Assembly: GCF_000284015.1 (NCBI RefSeq)
Contig: NC_016943.1
Span: 475,541 to 539,540, forward strand
Reading direction: 5' to 3'
Source of the DNA: Blastococcus saxobsidens DD2
Lineage (GTDB): Bacteria > Actinomycetota > Actinomycetes > Mycobacteriales > Geodermatophilaceae
Length of the DNA stretch: 64,000 bases
Part shown: positions 23,062 through 31,379 of the stretch, in pieces
How positions within the stretch are numbered: the stretch's first letter is position 1
Layout: each line of letters begins with the position of its first letter
Notes under the pieces: generated by a model
The model's database searches: none
Told to the model about the DNA's origin: nothing
The model's input: only the letters and a program-made list of their open reading frames with translations
Made by a program: the position numbers and the translations under genes

Positions 23062-23298
23062 GTGACCGAGCTTGCGAGGTCACCAGGAGAAGAGTTCCGC
23101 TGTCGGGCACGAGGCCGACGAGCGCCAGCGAGGAGAACAAGTGACCGAGCTTGCGAGGTCACCAGGAGAAGAGTTCCGCTGTCGGGCACGAGGCCGACGA
23201 GCGCCAGCGAGGAGAACAAGTGACCGAGCTTGCGAGGTCACCAGGAGAAGAGTTCCGCTGTCGGGCACGAGGCCGACGAGCGCCAGCGAGGAGAACGA
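23062..23298 (+). repeat. Three tandem 79-bp repeats in front of yqeY
   Basis: Copies at 23062-23140, 23141-23219 and 23220-23298 are identical except for one base near the end of copy 3 (AACAA becomes AACGA). Each unit begins GTGACCGAGCTTGCGAGGTC, with a small inverted repeat TGACC/GGTCA, and ends GCGAGGAGAACAA. The end of every unit therefore supplies an AGGAG ribosome-binding site followed by a GTG, and the last copy provides the ribosome-binding site for yqeY. The period of 79 is not a multiple of three, so each copy reads in a different frame. With the flanks, they fill the 289-bp gap between the metallophosphoesterase and yqeY. Confidence 0.95.
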
Positions 23299-23751
23299 GT
23301 GTCCGACCTCAAGGAACAGCTGCGCACCGACCTGACCACCGCCATGAAGGCCCGCGACGAGTTGCGCACCGCCACGCTGCGCATGGTGCTCGCCGCCGTC
23401 AGCGCCGAGGAGGTCGCGGGCAAGGAGGCCCGCGAGCTCACCGACGACGAGGTGCAGGCGGTGCTCCGCCGGGAGGCCAAGAAGCGCCGGGAGGCCGCCG
23501 AGGCATTCGGTTCGGCCGGCCGCGCCGAGCAGGCCGCCCGTGAGCAGGCGGAGGGCGAGGTCCTGGCCGGTTACCTGCCCGCCCAGCTCGGGGACGCCGA
23601 TCTCGCCGCGATCGTCGCCGACGTGATCACCCGCACCGGCGCCTCGGGCATGAAGGACATGGGCAGGGTCATGGGCGCGGCGAACGGCGTCGTCGCCGAC
23701 CGGGCCGAGGGAGCCCGGGTGGCCGCCGAGGTACGCCGCCAGCTCGGCTGA
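23299..23751 (+). CDS. GatB/YqeY domain protein
   Basis: A 150-residue helical protein starting at GTG 23299 with GAGGAGAAC 5 nt upstream. It has the YqeY pattern: LRTDLTTAMKARDELRTATLRM, then ELTDDEVQAVLRREAKKRREA, AEVLAGYLPAQL-like and a C-terminal MGRVMGAANG. It is homologous to the tRNA-binding tail domain of GatB, but free-standing members have no firmly assigned function. The start sits exactly at the junction with the third 79-bp repeat, so expression may depend on repeat number. Confidence 0.92.
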   Translation: MSDLKEQLRTDLTTAMKARDELRTATLRMVLAAVSAEEVAGKEARELTDDEVQAVLRREAKKRREAAEAFGSAGRAEQAAREQAEGEVLAGYLPAQLGDADLAAIVADVITRTGASGMKDMGRVMGAANGVVADRAEGARVAAEVRRQLG

Positions 23752-23758
23752 CCAGGCC

Positions 23759-23799
23759 CCGTCCTCCGCACCGCGAGCTCGACGCGGCGCGGAGGACGG
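23759..23799. terminator. Bidirectional hairpin between yqeY and the PBP gene
   Basis: CCGTCCTCCGC and GCGGAGGACGG pair perfectly; after one A/C mismatch a further CCGCG/CGCGG pairs, giving 16 bp around a 7-nt loop. It lies between the convergent yqeY and PBP genes. Confidence 0.75.
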
Positions 23800-23806
23800 T
23801 CCTTCG

Positions 23807-26023
23807 TCAGTTGGCCGGCGGGGGCGTGACCGGCTCGGCCGGCGGTGCCGGTCCGTCCGCGGGCGGTGTCGCGGGCTCCGCGGGCGGCGCGGCGGGCGGT
23901 GGCGTGGAGCTGCCACGGTTGCGCCGACGGTCGTCGTCGCCGTCGGAGGACCGGTCGCCGATGGGCGGTGCGTCGACGCCCCGGCCCGCGTACCTGGGGT
24001 CGGCGGGCTGGAATGCCGCGGGGGCCTGCGCCGACAGGATCGGCAGCATCGCGTCGTGCCAGATGCTGGCCGGCTTGCCGCCGCCGTAGCCGCCGACGCT
24101 CTGGTTGTCCCGCGGGCGGAACACCATGACGCTCGCGGTGTACTCGGGGGTCGAGCCGACGAAGGTCACCGAGTCGTTGGCGTTCACCGTGCCGGTCTTG
24201 CCGGCGATCTGGTGACCGGGGATGTAGGCCCGCGAGCCGGTCTGCATCCGGTTCCCCGGCTCGACGTCCCTGCGCATCATCTGGTTCAGCGTGTGGGCGA
24301 GCCCGGGCTCGATGACCTGCTCGCACCGGTCACCCTTCACCACCGGCTCGCCGTCCTCACCGGTCAGCGGCTCACCGTTGGGCTTGGTGATCGAGAGGAC
24401 CGGCGTCGGGACGCACCTGACCCCGCCGGCGGCGATCGTCGCGTAGGCGTTGGCCAGGTCCAGCGGGCTGACGCCGTCGGTCCCGAAGGCGAACGACGGG
24501 CGGTTCTCGTCGATGATCTGCTGGGCCGGGGTCTGGGTGACCGAGTAGTCGAAGTTCATGCCCAGCCGCTGCGCCATCTCGACGGCCGGCCGGATCGCGC
24601 CGAGCGCGTCCTCCAGCGCCAGGAAGTAGGTGTTGGAGGACATGTAGAGCGCCTGCGTCATCGTCAGCGTGTTCGGGTAGCGGCTGCCCACGTTGCCGAT
24701 CTTGTACGGCTCGATCTTCCGGGTCTCCGGGTTGTACGACTCGTACACCCGGGAGGTGTAGGGCTCGGGCGTGGTGATGGTGTGGCTGGCCGGCAGCCCC
24801 CTCTCCATCGCCGCCGCGGCGACGAAGGTCTTGAAGGTCGACCCCGATCCCTTGGTCGGGATGGTCGCGAAGTTGATCGACTCGCAGCCGGCGGCGGGGT
24901 CGCCGCAGCCGAACCTGCGGTTCACGCTCATCGCGAGCACGTGCCCGGTGCCCGGCTCGATGGCGTCGAAGACCCCGACCACCGGGGCCCCCATGCCCAC
25001 GGTGTTGAGCACCGCCTGGTCGCCGGCGGCCTGCATGTCCGGGCGGAGCGTGGTCTGGATGGTCAGCCCGCCCTTCTCCAGGTCGGCCTGGGTCAGCCCG
25101 AGGGTCCCGATCAGGTAGTCCTTGGCGTAGGCGCAGAAGAACCCGCCGATGGACGCGTCGATGCAGCCGTTCGGCGGCGCCAGACCCGGCGTGACCTGGA
25201 CCGGCTGCGCGGTGTAGTCGGTCAGCTCCTGCGCGCTGATGTGGCCCAGGTCGTGCATCCGCTGCAGCACCTGGTTGCGCCGCTCCACGGCGTTCTCCGG
25301 GTTGCTGATGGGGTCGTCGGTGCCCGGGTTCTGCACCAGGCCGGCCAGCATCGCCGCCTGGGGGACGGTCAGGTCGGTGGCGTTCACGCTGAAGTACCGC
25401 TGGGCGGCGGCCTGGATGCCGTACGCGCCCTGCCCGAAGTACACGATGTTCAGGTACCGGGTGAGGATCTCGTCCTTGGAGTAGGTGTCCTCCAGGGCGA
25501 GCGCCAGGCGGGCCTCGCGGAGCTTGCGGCCCACCGTCTCGGCGTTGGCTGCCTCGCGCGCCTCCGGGGTCTTCGCCGTCTGCAGCAGGGTCTGCTTGAC
25601 CAGCTGCTGGGTGAGGGTCGAGCCGCCCTCCCGGACCGAGCCGGCGGCGAGGTTCGTCATCAGCGCCCGCATGGTGCCCTGGACGTCCAGGCCGTTGTGG
25701 TCGTAGAAGCGGGAGTCCTCGATGTCGACCAGCGCCTGCTTCATCACGTCGGCGATCTGGTCCGAGGTCACCGGCGTGCGGTTGTGCTCGTAGAAGTTCG
25801 TGATGAGCGTGCCGTCGGCCGCCAGCAACCGGCTGGGGCCGGCCGGGGTCTCGTCGGTGAGCTCGACCGGGAGCGCATCGAGCAGCGAGACGGAGTTCCG
25901 TGCCACCAGGCCGGGGCCGCCGACCCAGGGCAGCAGGAGACCGGCCACGAGCGCACCGGCGACGACGATCGTCGCGGCGAGCTTGGCGAGCACACGGGAA
26001 CGGAGGCGCGCGTTTTCCGACAT
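23807..26023 (-). CDS. Class A penicillin-binding protein (transglycosylase/transpeptidase)
   Basis: The 738-residue bifunctional PBP has an N-terminal membrane anchor (about 12-38) and a glycosyltransferase family 51 domain with E102-D-S-R-F-Y-D-H and STLTQQLVKQ. The transpeptidase domain has S395-T-F-K398, S462-S-N and K609-T-G-T. It polymerises and cross-links peptidoglycan outside the membrane. By position it is the counterpart of mycobacterial PonA2, which carries a C-terminal PASTA domain; here the C-terminus is instead a low-complexity Pro/Ala tail of about 70 residues. It lies directly downstream of the two ATPase genes (40-bp gap) and is probably co-transcribed. Confidence 0.94.
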   Translation of the reverse strand: MSENARLRSRVLAKLAATIVVAGALVAGLLLPWVGGPGLVARNSVSLLDALPVELTDETPAGPSRLLAADGTLITNFYEHNRTPVTSDQIADVMKQALVDIEDSRFYDHNGLDVQGTMRALMTNLAAGSVREGGSTLTQQLVKQTLLQTAKTPEAREAANAETVGRKLREARLALALEDTYSKDEILTRYLNIVYFGQGAYGIQAAAQRYFSVNATDLTVPQAAMLAGLVQNPGTDDPISNPENAVERRNQVLQRMHDLGHISAQELTDYTAQPVQVTPGLAPPNGCIDASIGGFFCAYAKDYLIGTLGLTQADLEKGGLTIQTTLRPDMQAAGDQAVLNTVGMGAPVVGVFDAIEPGTGHVLAMSVNRRFGCGDPAAGCESINFATIPTKGSGSTFKTFVAAAAMERGLPASHTITTPEPYTSRVYESYNPETRKIEPYKIGNVGSRYPNTLTMTQALYMSSNTYFLALEDALGAIRPAVEMAQRLGMNFDYSVTQTPAQQIIDENRPSFAFGTDGVSPLDLANAYATIAAGGVRCVPTPVLSITKPNGEPLTGEDGEPVVKGDRCEQVIEPGLAHTLNQMMRRDVEPGNRMQTGSRAYIPGHQIAGKTGTVNANDSVTFVGSTPEYTASVMVFRPRDNQSVGGYGGGKPASIWHDAMLPILSAQAPAAFQPADPRYAGRGVDAPPIGDRSSDGDDDRRRNRGSSTPPPAAPPAEPATPPADGPAPPAEPVTPPPAN

Positions 26024-26063
26024 CGCGGCCAGGGTACGTCGGTCCGGCTGGTCGCCGCCGCGC

Positions 26064-27272
26064 TCAGCCGCGGCGCGCGGGAAGGACTCGTGTCCTCGGC
26101 GTGCCGGTCGGCGTGTCGTCGTCGGCCCCGGTCAGCGCCTCGGCCATCCCCCGCAGCCCGTCCACGTCGTGGACGTCTCCCGCAGCCGCCGGCACCGTGC
26201 GCACCGCCACCTCGGGGTGGGCGCTGGTGAAGCGGTCGGCCAGGTGCTGCTCGCGCGCGGCCTGCTGCATGCGCTCGGCGTGCACCCGCAGCGCGGCGGC
26301 GGTCAGCGCCGCGGTCTCCCCGCCGGACTCGGCCACCTCCTCCGCGGCCCCTTCGGCGCGCGTGGCCGACAACGCGGTCGTCGCCGGGGGGTGGGTGCGG
26401 TTGAGCACCAGCCCGGCCAGCGGCATGCCCTCCGCCGACAGCCGGTCGACGAAGTAGGAGGCCTCCCGCAGGGCGTCGGGCTCCGGGGCGGCGACCACCA
26501 CGAACCAGGTGCCGGGACGGCGGAGCAGCTCGAACGTGGCGGTCGCCCGCTCGCGGAAGCCGCCGAACATCGTGTCCAGGGCCGCGACGAAGGCGGAGAT
26601 GTCCCGCAGCAGCTGGCCGCCGAGGATCTTGCTGATGATCCGGCTGAAGAACAGGAAGCCGGCGCTGGCGAACTTGAACCCGGTCCGGCTGGGCGCGGTG
26701 AGCAGCCGGATCATCGTGCCGTCGAGGAAGCGGCCCATCCGGTTCGGCGCGTCCAGGAAGTCCAGCGCGGACCGCGACGGCGGGGTGTCCACGATGATCA
26801 GGTCCCACTGGTCGCTGGCCCGCAGCTGGCCGAGCTTCTCCATCGCCATGTACTCCTGCGTCCCGGCGAAGGAGGAGGAGAGCGCCTGGTAGAAGGGGTT
26901 GTCCAGGATCTGCTGGGCGCGCTCTGGCGTGGAGTGAGCGGTGACGACGTCGTCGAACGTCCGCTTCATGTCCAGCATCATCGCGTGCAGTTCGCCGTCG
27001 ATCCCGGGGACGTCGACCCGCCGCGGCTCGTTGTCCAGCTCCACCAGGCCGAGCGACTGCGCGAGCCGCCGCGCCGGGTCGATGGTGAGCACGACGACGC
27101 TCCGCCCGGCCTCCGCGGCGGCCAGCGCGAGCGCGGCCGACGTCGTCGTCTTGCCGACGCCGCCGGCGCCGCAGCAGACGACGATGCGGGTGGCCGGGTC
27201 GGCGATCAGCGCGTCGAGGTCCATCGCGGGCGCCTGCCGCCGACCCTGGGCCTCCGCGGGCGACGCGCTCAC
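26064..27272 (-). CDS. ArsA/Get3-like ATPase (second of a pair)
   Basis: The 402-residue P-loop ATPase has the deviant Walker [29 protein letters not shown] and [15 protein letters not shown], as in ArsA/Get3 proteins. In mycobacteria the equivalent pair Rv3679-Rv3680 forms a Get3-like heteromer linked to metabolism and redox homeostasis. The upstream paralogue overlaps it by 4 nt (27269-27272), supporting a complex. No arsenic genes are nearby, so a role in arsenite export is unlikely. Confidence 0.9.
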   Translation of the reverse strand: MSASPAEAQGRRQAPAMDLDALIADPATRIVVCCGAGGVGKTTTSAALALAAAEAGRSVVVLTIDPARRLAQSLGLVELDNEPRRVDVPGIDGELHAMMLDMKRTFDDVVTAHSTPERAQQILDNPFYQALSSSFAGTQEYMAMEKLGQLRASDQWDLIIVDTPPSRSALDFLDAPNRMGRFLDGTMIRLLTAPSRTGFKFASAGFLFFSRIISKILGGQLLRDISAFVAALDTMFGGFRERATATFELLRRPGTWFVVVAAPEPDALREASYFVDRLSAEGMPLAGLVLNRTHPPATTALSATRAEGAAEEVAESGGETAALTAAALRVHAERMQQAAREQHLADRFTSAHPEVAVRTVPAAAGDVHDVDGLRGMAEALTGADDDTPTGTPRTRVLPARRG

Positions 27273-28339
27273 GCGGTGCCCCCGCTCGCTCCCGCGGAGC
27301 GCTCCGCTCCTCGCTCGTTCCTCGCTGCGATGCTCACGCCCCTGTCCGCTCGCCCCACCTCCGCGCGCAGGTGGTCCTCCAGGCGACCGGCCAGCTCGAA
27401 CAGGCAGCCCACATCCATGGGACCCGGCAGCAACGGCAGCTCCACGGTGGGGCGACCGAGCGCGGTCACCTGGTCGCGCAGCGCATCCTGGGCGGTCCAG
27501 CGGCGGGCGTGCTCCACCACCTCGGCGGCCAGGGCGTCGGCGAGCGCCGCGCCTCCGGGCAGACCCGCCGCGGCGAGCGCGGGCGAGAGGTCGGCGCCGG
27601 AGAGCTCGCCGGCGGCCGCGCGGGAGAGGGCGTCGGCCGGCAGCACCGGCTCGGCGGCCATGTTCACGACGACGGAGCCGATGGGCAGTCCGGCCTTCTC
27701 CAGTTCCGCGATGGCGTCGGTGGTCTCCTGCACCGGCATGTCCTCGAGGATCGTCACCAGGTGCACCGCCGTCTGCGGGGAGCGGAGCACCGCCATGACG
27801 CCGTCGCTCTGGGTCTTGATGGGCCCGGACCGGGCCAGCTGCGACATCTCCCCGGTGACCCCGAGGAACCGGGTGATCCGCCCGGTGGGCGGGGCGTCGA
27901 CGACCACGGCGTCGTAGACCTCCCGGCCATTCCGGCGCCGGGTCACCGCCTCCTTGATCTTGCCGGTGATCAGCACGTCACGAAGACCCGGCGCGATGGC
28001 GGTAGCGAAGTCGATGGCGCCCATCTTGCGCAGCGCCCGCCCGGCCCGCCGGAGGTTGTAGAACATGTCGAGGTAGTCCAGCAGGGCCTCCTCGACGTCG
28101 ATGGCCAGGGCCTTCACCTCCCCACCGCCCCGGGCGACGGCGACGCGGCGCTCCTCGTAGGGCAGCGGGGGCGTGTCGAACAGCTGGGCGATGCCCTGCC
28201 GACCCTCGGTCTCCACCAGCAGCACCGACCGCCCGCCGGCGGCCAGCGCCAGGGCCAGGGCAGCGGCGACGGTGGTCTTCCCGGTGCCGCCCTTGCCGGT
28301 GACCACGTGCAGACGCGCAGGCGACAGGTCGGGGATCAC
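27269..28339 (-). CDS. ArsA/Get3-like ATPase (first of a pair)
   Basis: The 356-residue protein starts at GTG 28339 with [20 protein letters not shown], a canonical ArsA-type P-loop, and [14 protein letters not shown]. It pairs with the next gene as in the mycobacterial Rv3679-Rv3680 operon. The last ~25 residues are encoded by a GC-rich repeat-like segment containing the palindrome GCGGAGCGCTCCGC (27294-27307), so the tail is probably a recent, non-conserved extension. It is divergent from the small DUF4177 gene across 102 bp that must hold both promoters. Confidence 0.9.
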   Translation of the reverse strand: MIPDLSPARLHVVTGKGGTGKTTVAAALALALAAGGRSVLLVETEGRQGIAQLFDTPPLPYEERRVAVARGGGEVKALAIDVEEALLDYLDMFYNLRRAGRALRKMGAIDFATAIAPGLRDVLITGKIKEAVTRRRNGREVYDAVVVDAPPTGRITRFLGVTGEMSQLARSGPIKTQSDGVMAVLRSPQTAVHLVTILEDMPVQETTDAIAELEKAGLPIGSVVVNMAAEPVLPADALSRAAAGELSGADLSPALAAAGLPGGAALADALAAEVVEHARRWTAQDALRDQVTALGRPTVELPLLPGPMDVGCLFELAGRLEDHLRAEVGRADRGVSIAARNERGAERSAGASGGTA

Positions 28340-28441
28340 GGCACCAGCGTAGGAGCAGGTGAGCGGGTCGGCCCGCGGCGGAGCCCGGGGGCGCGGGCGG
28401 CCGTGCCCCTCCTCCGCACCGGCTGCAGTAGCGTCGCGCCC

Positions 28442-28612
28442 ATGAGCGAAGCCGCCCGCCAGAAGTGGGAATACGCGACCATCCCCCTGCTGGTCCACAA
28501 CACCAAGGCGATCCTCGACTCCTGGGGCGTCGACGGGTGGGAGCTGGTGACCGTGCTCCCCGGCCCCGCCGGGGCCGAGCAGCTGGTCGCCTACCTCAAG
28601 CGCCCGGTATGA
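28442..28612 (+). CDS. DUF4177-like small protein
   Basis: A 56-residue protein with KWEYATIPLLVHNTKAILD and SWGVDGWELVTVLPG, the aromatic, 'W-E-Y ... G-W-E-L' pattern of DUF4177. It corresponds to the small conserved gene found at this position in mycobacteria. Its stop overlaps the ridA start (ATGA), so the two are co-expressed. No function is established. Confidence 0.85.
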   Translation: MSEAARQKWEYATIPLLVHNTKAILDSWGVDGWELVTVLPGPAGAEQLVAYLKRPV

Positions 28613-29082
28613 CGGCGCCCGCGCAGAGCTGGCACGCCCGGCTCGCCGAGCTCGGCATCCGGCTGCCGGCGGTGGCCGCCCCGGTCGCCGCCTACGTCCC
28701 CGCGGTGCGCACCGGCTCCCTGGTGTTCACCTCCGGTCAGCTGCCCTTCGTCGACGGCGGGCTCCGCCGCACCGGCAAGGTCGGCGGCTCGGTCGACGTC
28801 GAGGCCGCTGCCGCCGACGCCAAGCTGTGCGCGCTCAACGCCCTCGCCGCCGTCGACGACCTCGTGGGGCTGGACTCGGTGGCCCGCATCGTGCGCGTGG
28901 TCGGCTACGTGGCCAGCGTGGAAGGCTTCACCGGCCAGCCGCGCGTGGTGAACGGGGCCAGCGAGCTGCTCGGGCGGATCTTCGGCGAGGCCGGCCAGCA
29001 CGCCCGGAGCGCCGTCGGCGTGGCGGAGCTGCCCCTCGGGGCCCCGGTCGAGGTCGAGCTCACCGTCGAGCTCCGGCCATGA
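28609..29082 (+). CDS. RidA family protein
   Basis: A 157-residue YjgF/YER057c/UK114-type protein. Visible family features are [15 protein letters not shown], a central [13 protein letters not shown] helix, [12 protein letters not shown] and [19 protein letters not shown] near the end. RidA proteins hydrolyse reactive enamine/imine intermediates from PLP enzymes. This branch (counterpart of M. tuberculosis Rv3678c) lacks an obvious canonical catalytic arginine in the usual R-x-x-V/A context, so activity is uncertain. Its stop codon falls inside the first copy of a 34-bp direct repeat. Confidence 0.85.
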   Translation: MTAPAQSWHARLAELGIRLPAVAAPVAAYVPAVRTGSLVFTSGQLPFVDGGLRRTGKVGGSVDVEAAAADAKLCALNALAAVDDLVGLDSVARIVRVVGYVASVEGFTGQPRVVNGASELLGRIFGEAGQHARSAVGVAELPLGAPVEVELTVELRP

Positions 29083-29142
29083 CACCGCTGTCCTCCGGAC
29101 AGCACCGCGGCCATGACACCGCTGCCCTCCGGTCAGCACCGC
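29075..29142 (+). repeat. 34-bp tandem direct repeat with hairpin, at the ridA 3' end
   Basis: Two adjacent 34-bp copies (29075-29108 and 29109-29142) differ at two positions. Copy 1 contains GCTGTCC-TCC-GGACAGC, a perfect 7-bp hairpin right after the ridA stop; in copy 2 the stem is imperfect. The sequence after copy 2 resembles that after the NUDIX gene at 30034-30100, so this is a small repeat family. Confidence 0.75.
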
Positions 29143-29242
29143 GCCCAGGTGCCGTCCCCTGCTGCGTGGAGCCCCTGCCCATGTCCCCAGCGGGAGGCCT
29201 CCGGCCCCCGCGCCGGGTCCACCGCTGACGGGGTGACGTCTG

Positions 29243-30037
29243 ATGACACCGGCTGAACCGAAACAGGCCGCGACCGTCCTGCTGCTGCGCGACGGGAGGC
29301 CCGGGCTCGAGGTCTACCTGCTGCGCCGGACCAGAGGCATGCCCTTCGCCGGCGGGATGACCGCCTACCCCGGTGGCGGCGTCGACCCGCGGGACGGCGA
29401 CACGGAGATCGGCTGGACCGGGCCGGCGCCCGACCAGTGGGCCGCCGCCTTCGGGTGCGGCGAGCGGACCGCCCGGGAACTCGTCTGCGCCGCGGTGCGG
29501 GAGACGTTCGAGGAAGCCGGCGTCCTGCTCGCCGGGCTGCCGGACGGTGCGGTCGTTCCGGACGTCTCCGGCGACGACTGGGAGGAGCAGCGGCAGGCGC
29601 TGCTGAGCCGCGAGCTGTCGCTGGCCGGGCTGCTGGCCGACCGTGGCCTGGTGCTCCGGTCGGACCTGCTGCGCCCCTTCGCGCACTGGATCACCCCGCC
29701 GGTCGAGCCACGGCGCTACGACACCAAGTTCTTCGCCGCCGCGCTGCCGGTCGGGCAGGAGGCGCGCGACGTGTCGGGCGAGGCGGACGAGGCCGCGTGG
29801 CTGAGCCCGGCCGCGGCGTTGGCCGAGCTGGAGACCGGCACCCGGCCGATGATGCCGCCGACGACACACACGCTCGGCCAGCTGACCGGGTTCCCCGACG
29901 TCGCCACCGCGCTCGCCGGGTCGCCCCCGCAGCCGGTGCAGCCGATCAGCCCGCGGTTCGAGGACACCCCCGACGGCCGCTGGGCGGTGCTGCCCGACGG
30001 CACCCGCATCCGCCTGGCCGTGCCATTACCTTCGTGA
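29243..30037 (+). CDS. NUDIX hydrolase family protein
   Basis: A 264-residue protein of the long NUDIX type. The Nudix box is split: GGGVDPRD, then RETFEEAGVLL after an insertion, so the G-x5-E-x7-R-E-x2-E-E-x-G-U spacing is expanded as in NUDT19-like/RNA pyrophosphatase-related coenzyme A hydrolases. The substrate is probably a nucleotide or CoA derivative, by inference. The gene starts at ATG 29243 and is flanked on both sides by copies of a hairpin repeat; its stop TGA lies inside the second. Confidence 0.85.
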   Translation: MTPAEPKQAATVLLLRDGRPGLEVYLLRRTRGMPFAGGMTAYPGGGVDPRDGDTEIGWTGPAPDQWAAAFGCGERTARELVCAAVRETFEEAGVLLAGLPDGAVVPDVSGDDWEEQRQALLSRELSLAGLLADRGLVLRSDLLRPFAHWITPPVEPRRYDTKFFAAALPVGQEARDVSGEADEAAWLSPAAALAELETGTRPMMPPTTHTLGQLTGFPDVATALAGSPPQPVQPISPRFEDTPDGRWAVLPDGTRIRLAVPLPS

Positions 30038-30100
30038 TCCTCCGGATCACACCGCGGCCACGTGCCGTTCCCCGGCTGCACTGAGCCGCTGCGTCGCGCC
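30034..30100 (+). repeat. Hairpin repeat copy after the NUDIX gene
   Basis: GTGATCC-TCC-GGATCAC (30034-30050) is a 7-bp hairpin with the same TCC loop as the element after ridA but a different stem sequence. The following ~45 nt (ACCGCGGCCACGTGCCGT onward) align well with the sequence after 29103/29137. Covarying stems suggest that structure is what is conserved. Confidence 0.6.
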
Positions 30101-30158
30101 TGCGCGGACCCCTCCGGGGCCCACTCGGCACGACCGAGCTCTCCTCACCTGAGGCAGT

Positions 30159-30204
30159 GAACGCGAGAGGGCCGGAACCGTCACGGTCCGGGCCTCTCGC
30201 GTTC
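30159..30204. terminator. Strong bidirectional hairpin between NUDIX and crp
   Basis: GAACGCGAGAGG pairs perfectly with CCTCTCGCGTTC (12 bp). Inside, CCGG(A)ACCG pairs with CGGTCCGG around a TCA loop with one bulge. It ends just after the crp gene (stop at 30219, minus strand) and follows the plus-strand NUDIX gene. Confidence 0.8.
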
Positions 30205-30218
30205 GACGGTCGTGCCGA

Positions 30219-30893
30219 CTACCTCGCCCTTCGGCGCAGGCGGTCTTCGTCGAGGACGACGACGGACTTGCCCTGCAGCTGGATCCACCCGCGGTGCACG
30301 AAATCGGCCAGCGCCTTGTTCACCGTCTCGCGCGAGGCGCCGACGAGCTGGGCCAGCTCCTCCTGGGTGAGGTCGTGCTTCACCCGGAGGCCGTCGGTGT
30401 CGCGGCTGCCGAAGCGGTCGGCCATCTGCAGCAGCGCCTTGGCCACGCGACCGGGGACGTCGGTGAAGATCAGGTCGGCGACGGAGTCGTTCGTGCGGCG
30501 CAGGCGGCGGGCCAGCACGCGCAGCAGCTGCTCACCGATCTCCGGGTGCGCCTCGATCCACGGCAGCAGCACCGACTGCGGCATGCGGGCCAGCTTCACG
30601 TCGGTGACCGCGGTGGCCGTCGCGGTGCGCGGACCCGGGTCGAAGACGGACAGCTCGCCGAACTGGTCGGACGGCCCCATGACCGCGAGCACGTTCTCCC
30701 GGCCGTCCGGCGACCGGCGGGACAGCTTGATCTTGCCGGTCATGACGATGTACAGGCTGTCGCCCGGCTCGCCCTCGTTGAAGATCACCCGACCCCGCGG
30801 CAGGTTGATCGTCTCGAGGCGGCTGAGAACGGGGTCCACCGCATCCTCGGAGAGCCCCTGGAAGAGCCCCGACTGAGCCAGCACCTCGTCCAC
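30219..30893 (-). CDS. crp: Crp/Fnr family transcriptional regulator (cAMP receptor protein)
   Basis: The start at GTG 30893 (GAGAGGA upstream) gives 224 residues, the family length in mycobacteria; a longer frame from 30923 exists. It has an N-terminal cNMP-binding domain with [18 protein letters not shown] (phosphate-binding cassette) and a C-terminal winged HTH with [21 protein letters not shown]. The linker [20 protein letters not shown] is nearly identical to mycobacterial CRP (Rv3676) and close to GlxR of corynebacteria, global regulators of carbon metabolism and respiration. A candidate operator lies 65 nt upstream. Confidence 0.95.
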   Translation of the reverse strand: MDEVLAQSGLFQGLSEDAVDPVLSRLETINLPRGRVIFNEGEPGDSLYIVMTGKIKLSRRSPDGRENVLAVMGPSDQFGELSVFDPGPRTATATAVTDVKLARMPQSVLLPWIEAHPEIGEQLLRVLARRLRRTNDSVADLIFTDVPGRVAKALLQMADRFGSRDTDGLRVKHDLTQEELAQLVGASRETVNKALADFVHRGWIQLQGKSVVVLDEDRLRRRAR

Positions 30894-30957
30894 TGCACGT
30901 CCTCTCACACTCTTCGCCGACACAGGGGTGCCCGTGTCGAAAGCGAGTCTAGGCGGC

Positions 30958-30973
30958 TGTGCAGTCGGTCACC
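30958..30973 (-). promoter_or_regulatory. Candidate Crp operator upstream of crp
   Basis: TGTGC-N6-TCACC matches 8 of 10 defined positions of the Crp/GlxR consensus TGTGA-N6-TCACA. It lies 65 nt upstream of the crp start in the 144-bp gap to the next gene. Autoregulation would fit the family; this is inference from a short motif. Confidence 0.4.
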
Positions 30974-31037
30974 CGTTCGGTGGTGATCTGCGTCCCTCGT
31001 CGGAGCGAGATCCGACCTCCCCGCAGGGAGCCGTCCT

Positions 31038-31280
31038 TCAGACCATCGGCGGGTTGTCGGAGCGGCGGGCGCTGTGCCGCCGTCGCCGCCAGCGGGACAG
31101 GGCGCGCCGGATCCCGGACGTCGCCAGGGTGTCGACCTCGCCGGGGGTGGCGGTGTTGAGGAACTCGCTGACCTCGCGCGCGGACGACGCCGGCCGGCGG
31201 AGGGGCTCCTCGACCCGTTCCATGACCAGCAGGAACGCGATGAGCAGCGGTGGGAAGAGGATGACACTGAGGGCGACCAT
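31038..31280 (-). CDS. Small membrane protein upstream of crp
   Basis: An 80-residue protein starting at ATG 31280 with GAGGAGG 6 nt upstream. One N-terminal transmembrane helix ([22 protein letters not shown]) is followed by a soluble segment with [23 protein letters not shown] and a basic tail. M. tuberculosis has a small membrane protein gene (Rv3675) at the equivalent place between nth and crp. Function unknown. Confidence 0.75.
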   Translation of the reverse strand: MVALSVILFPPLLIAFLLVMERVEEPLRRPASSAREVSEFLNTATPGEVDTLATSGIRRALSRWRRRRHSARRSDNPPMV

Positions 31281-31379
31281 CCCGACCTCCTCTGCGTCGT
31301 CGGCGGAACCGGGGGAGCGATCCGCCCTCAAGGATGGCACGGAAGGAGAAGGTCGGCAGGCCCGCATACCCTCGAGCGC

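Noticed and set aside
23010-23219. N-terminal extension of the metallophosphoesterase to 23219
   Set aside because: It would be encoded wholly by the repeat DNA; GTG 23009 starts right before the membrane anchor conserved in the family.
22984-23298. Short open frames (VTELARSPGEE...) inside the 79-bp repeats
   Set aside because: They exist in every frame because the unit has few stops; the frame shifts at each copy and nothing suggests a selected protein.
23062-23298. CRISPR array
   Set aside because: The repeats are directly adjacent with no spacers, only three copies, and no cas genes are present.
26064-28339. Arsenite efflux system
   Set aside because: The two ArsA-like ATPases lack arsB, arsD or arsR neighbours and match the mycobacterial Get3-like pair.
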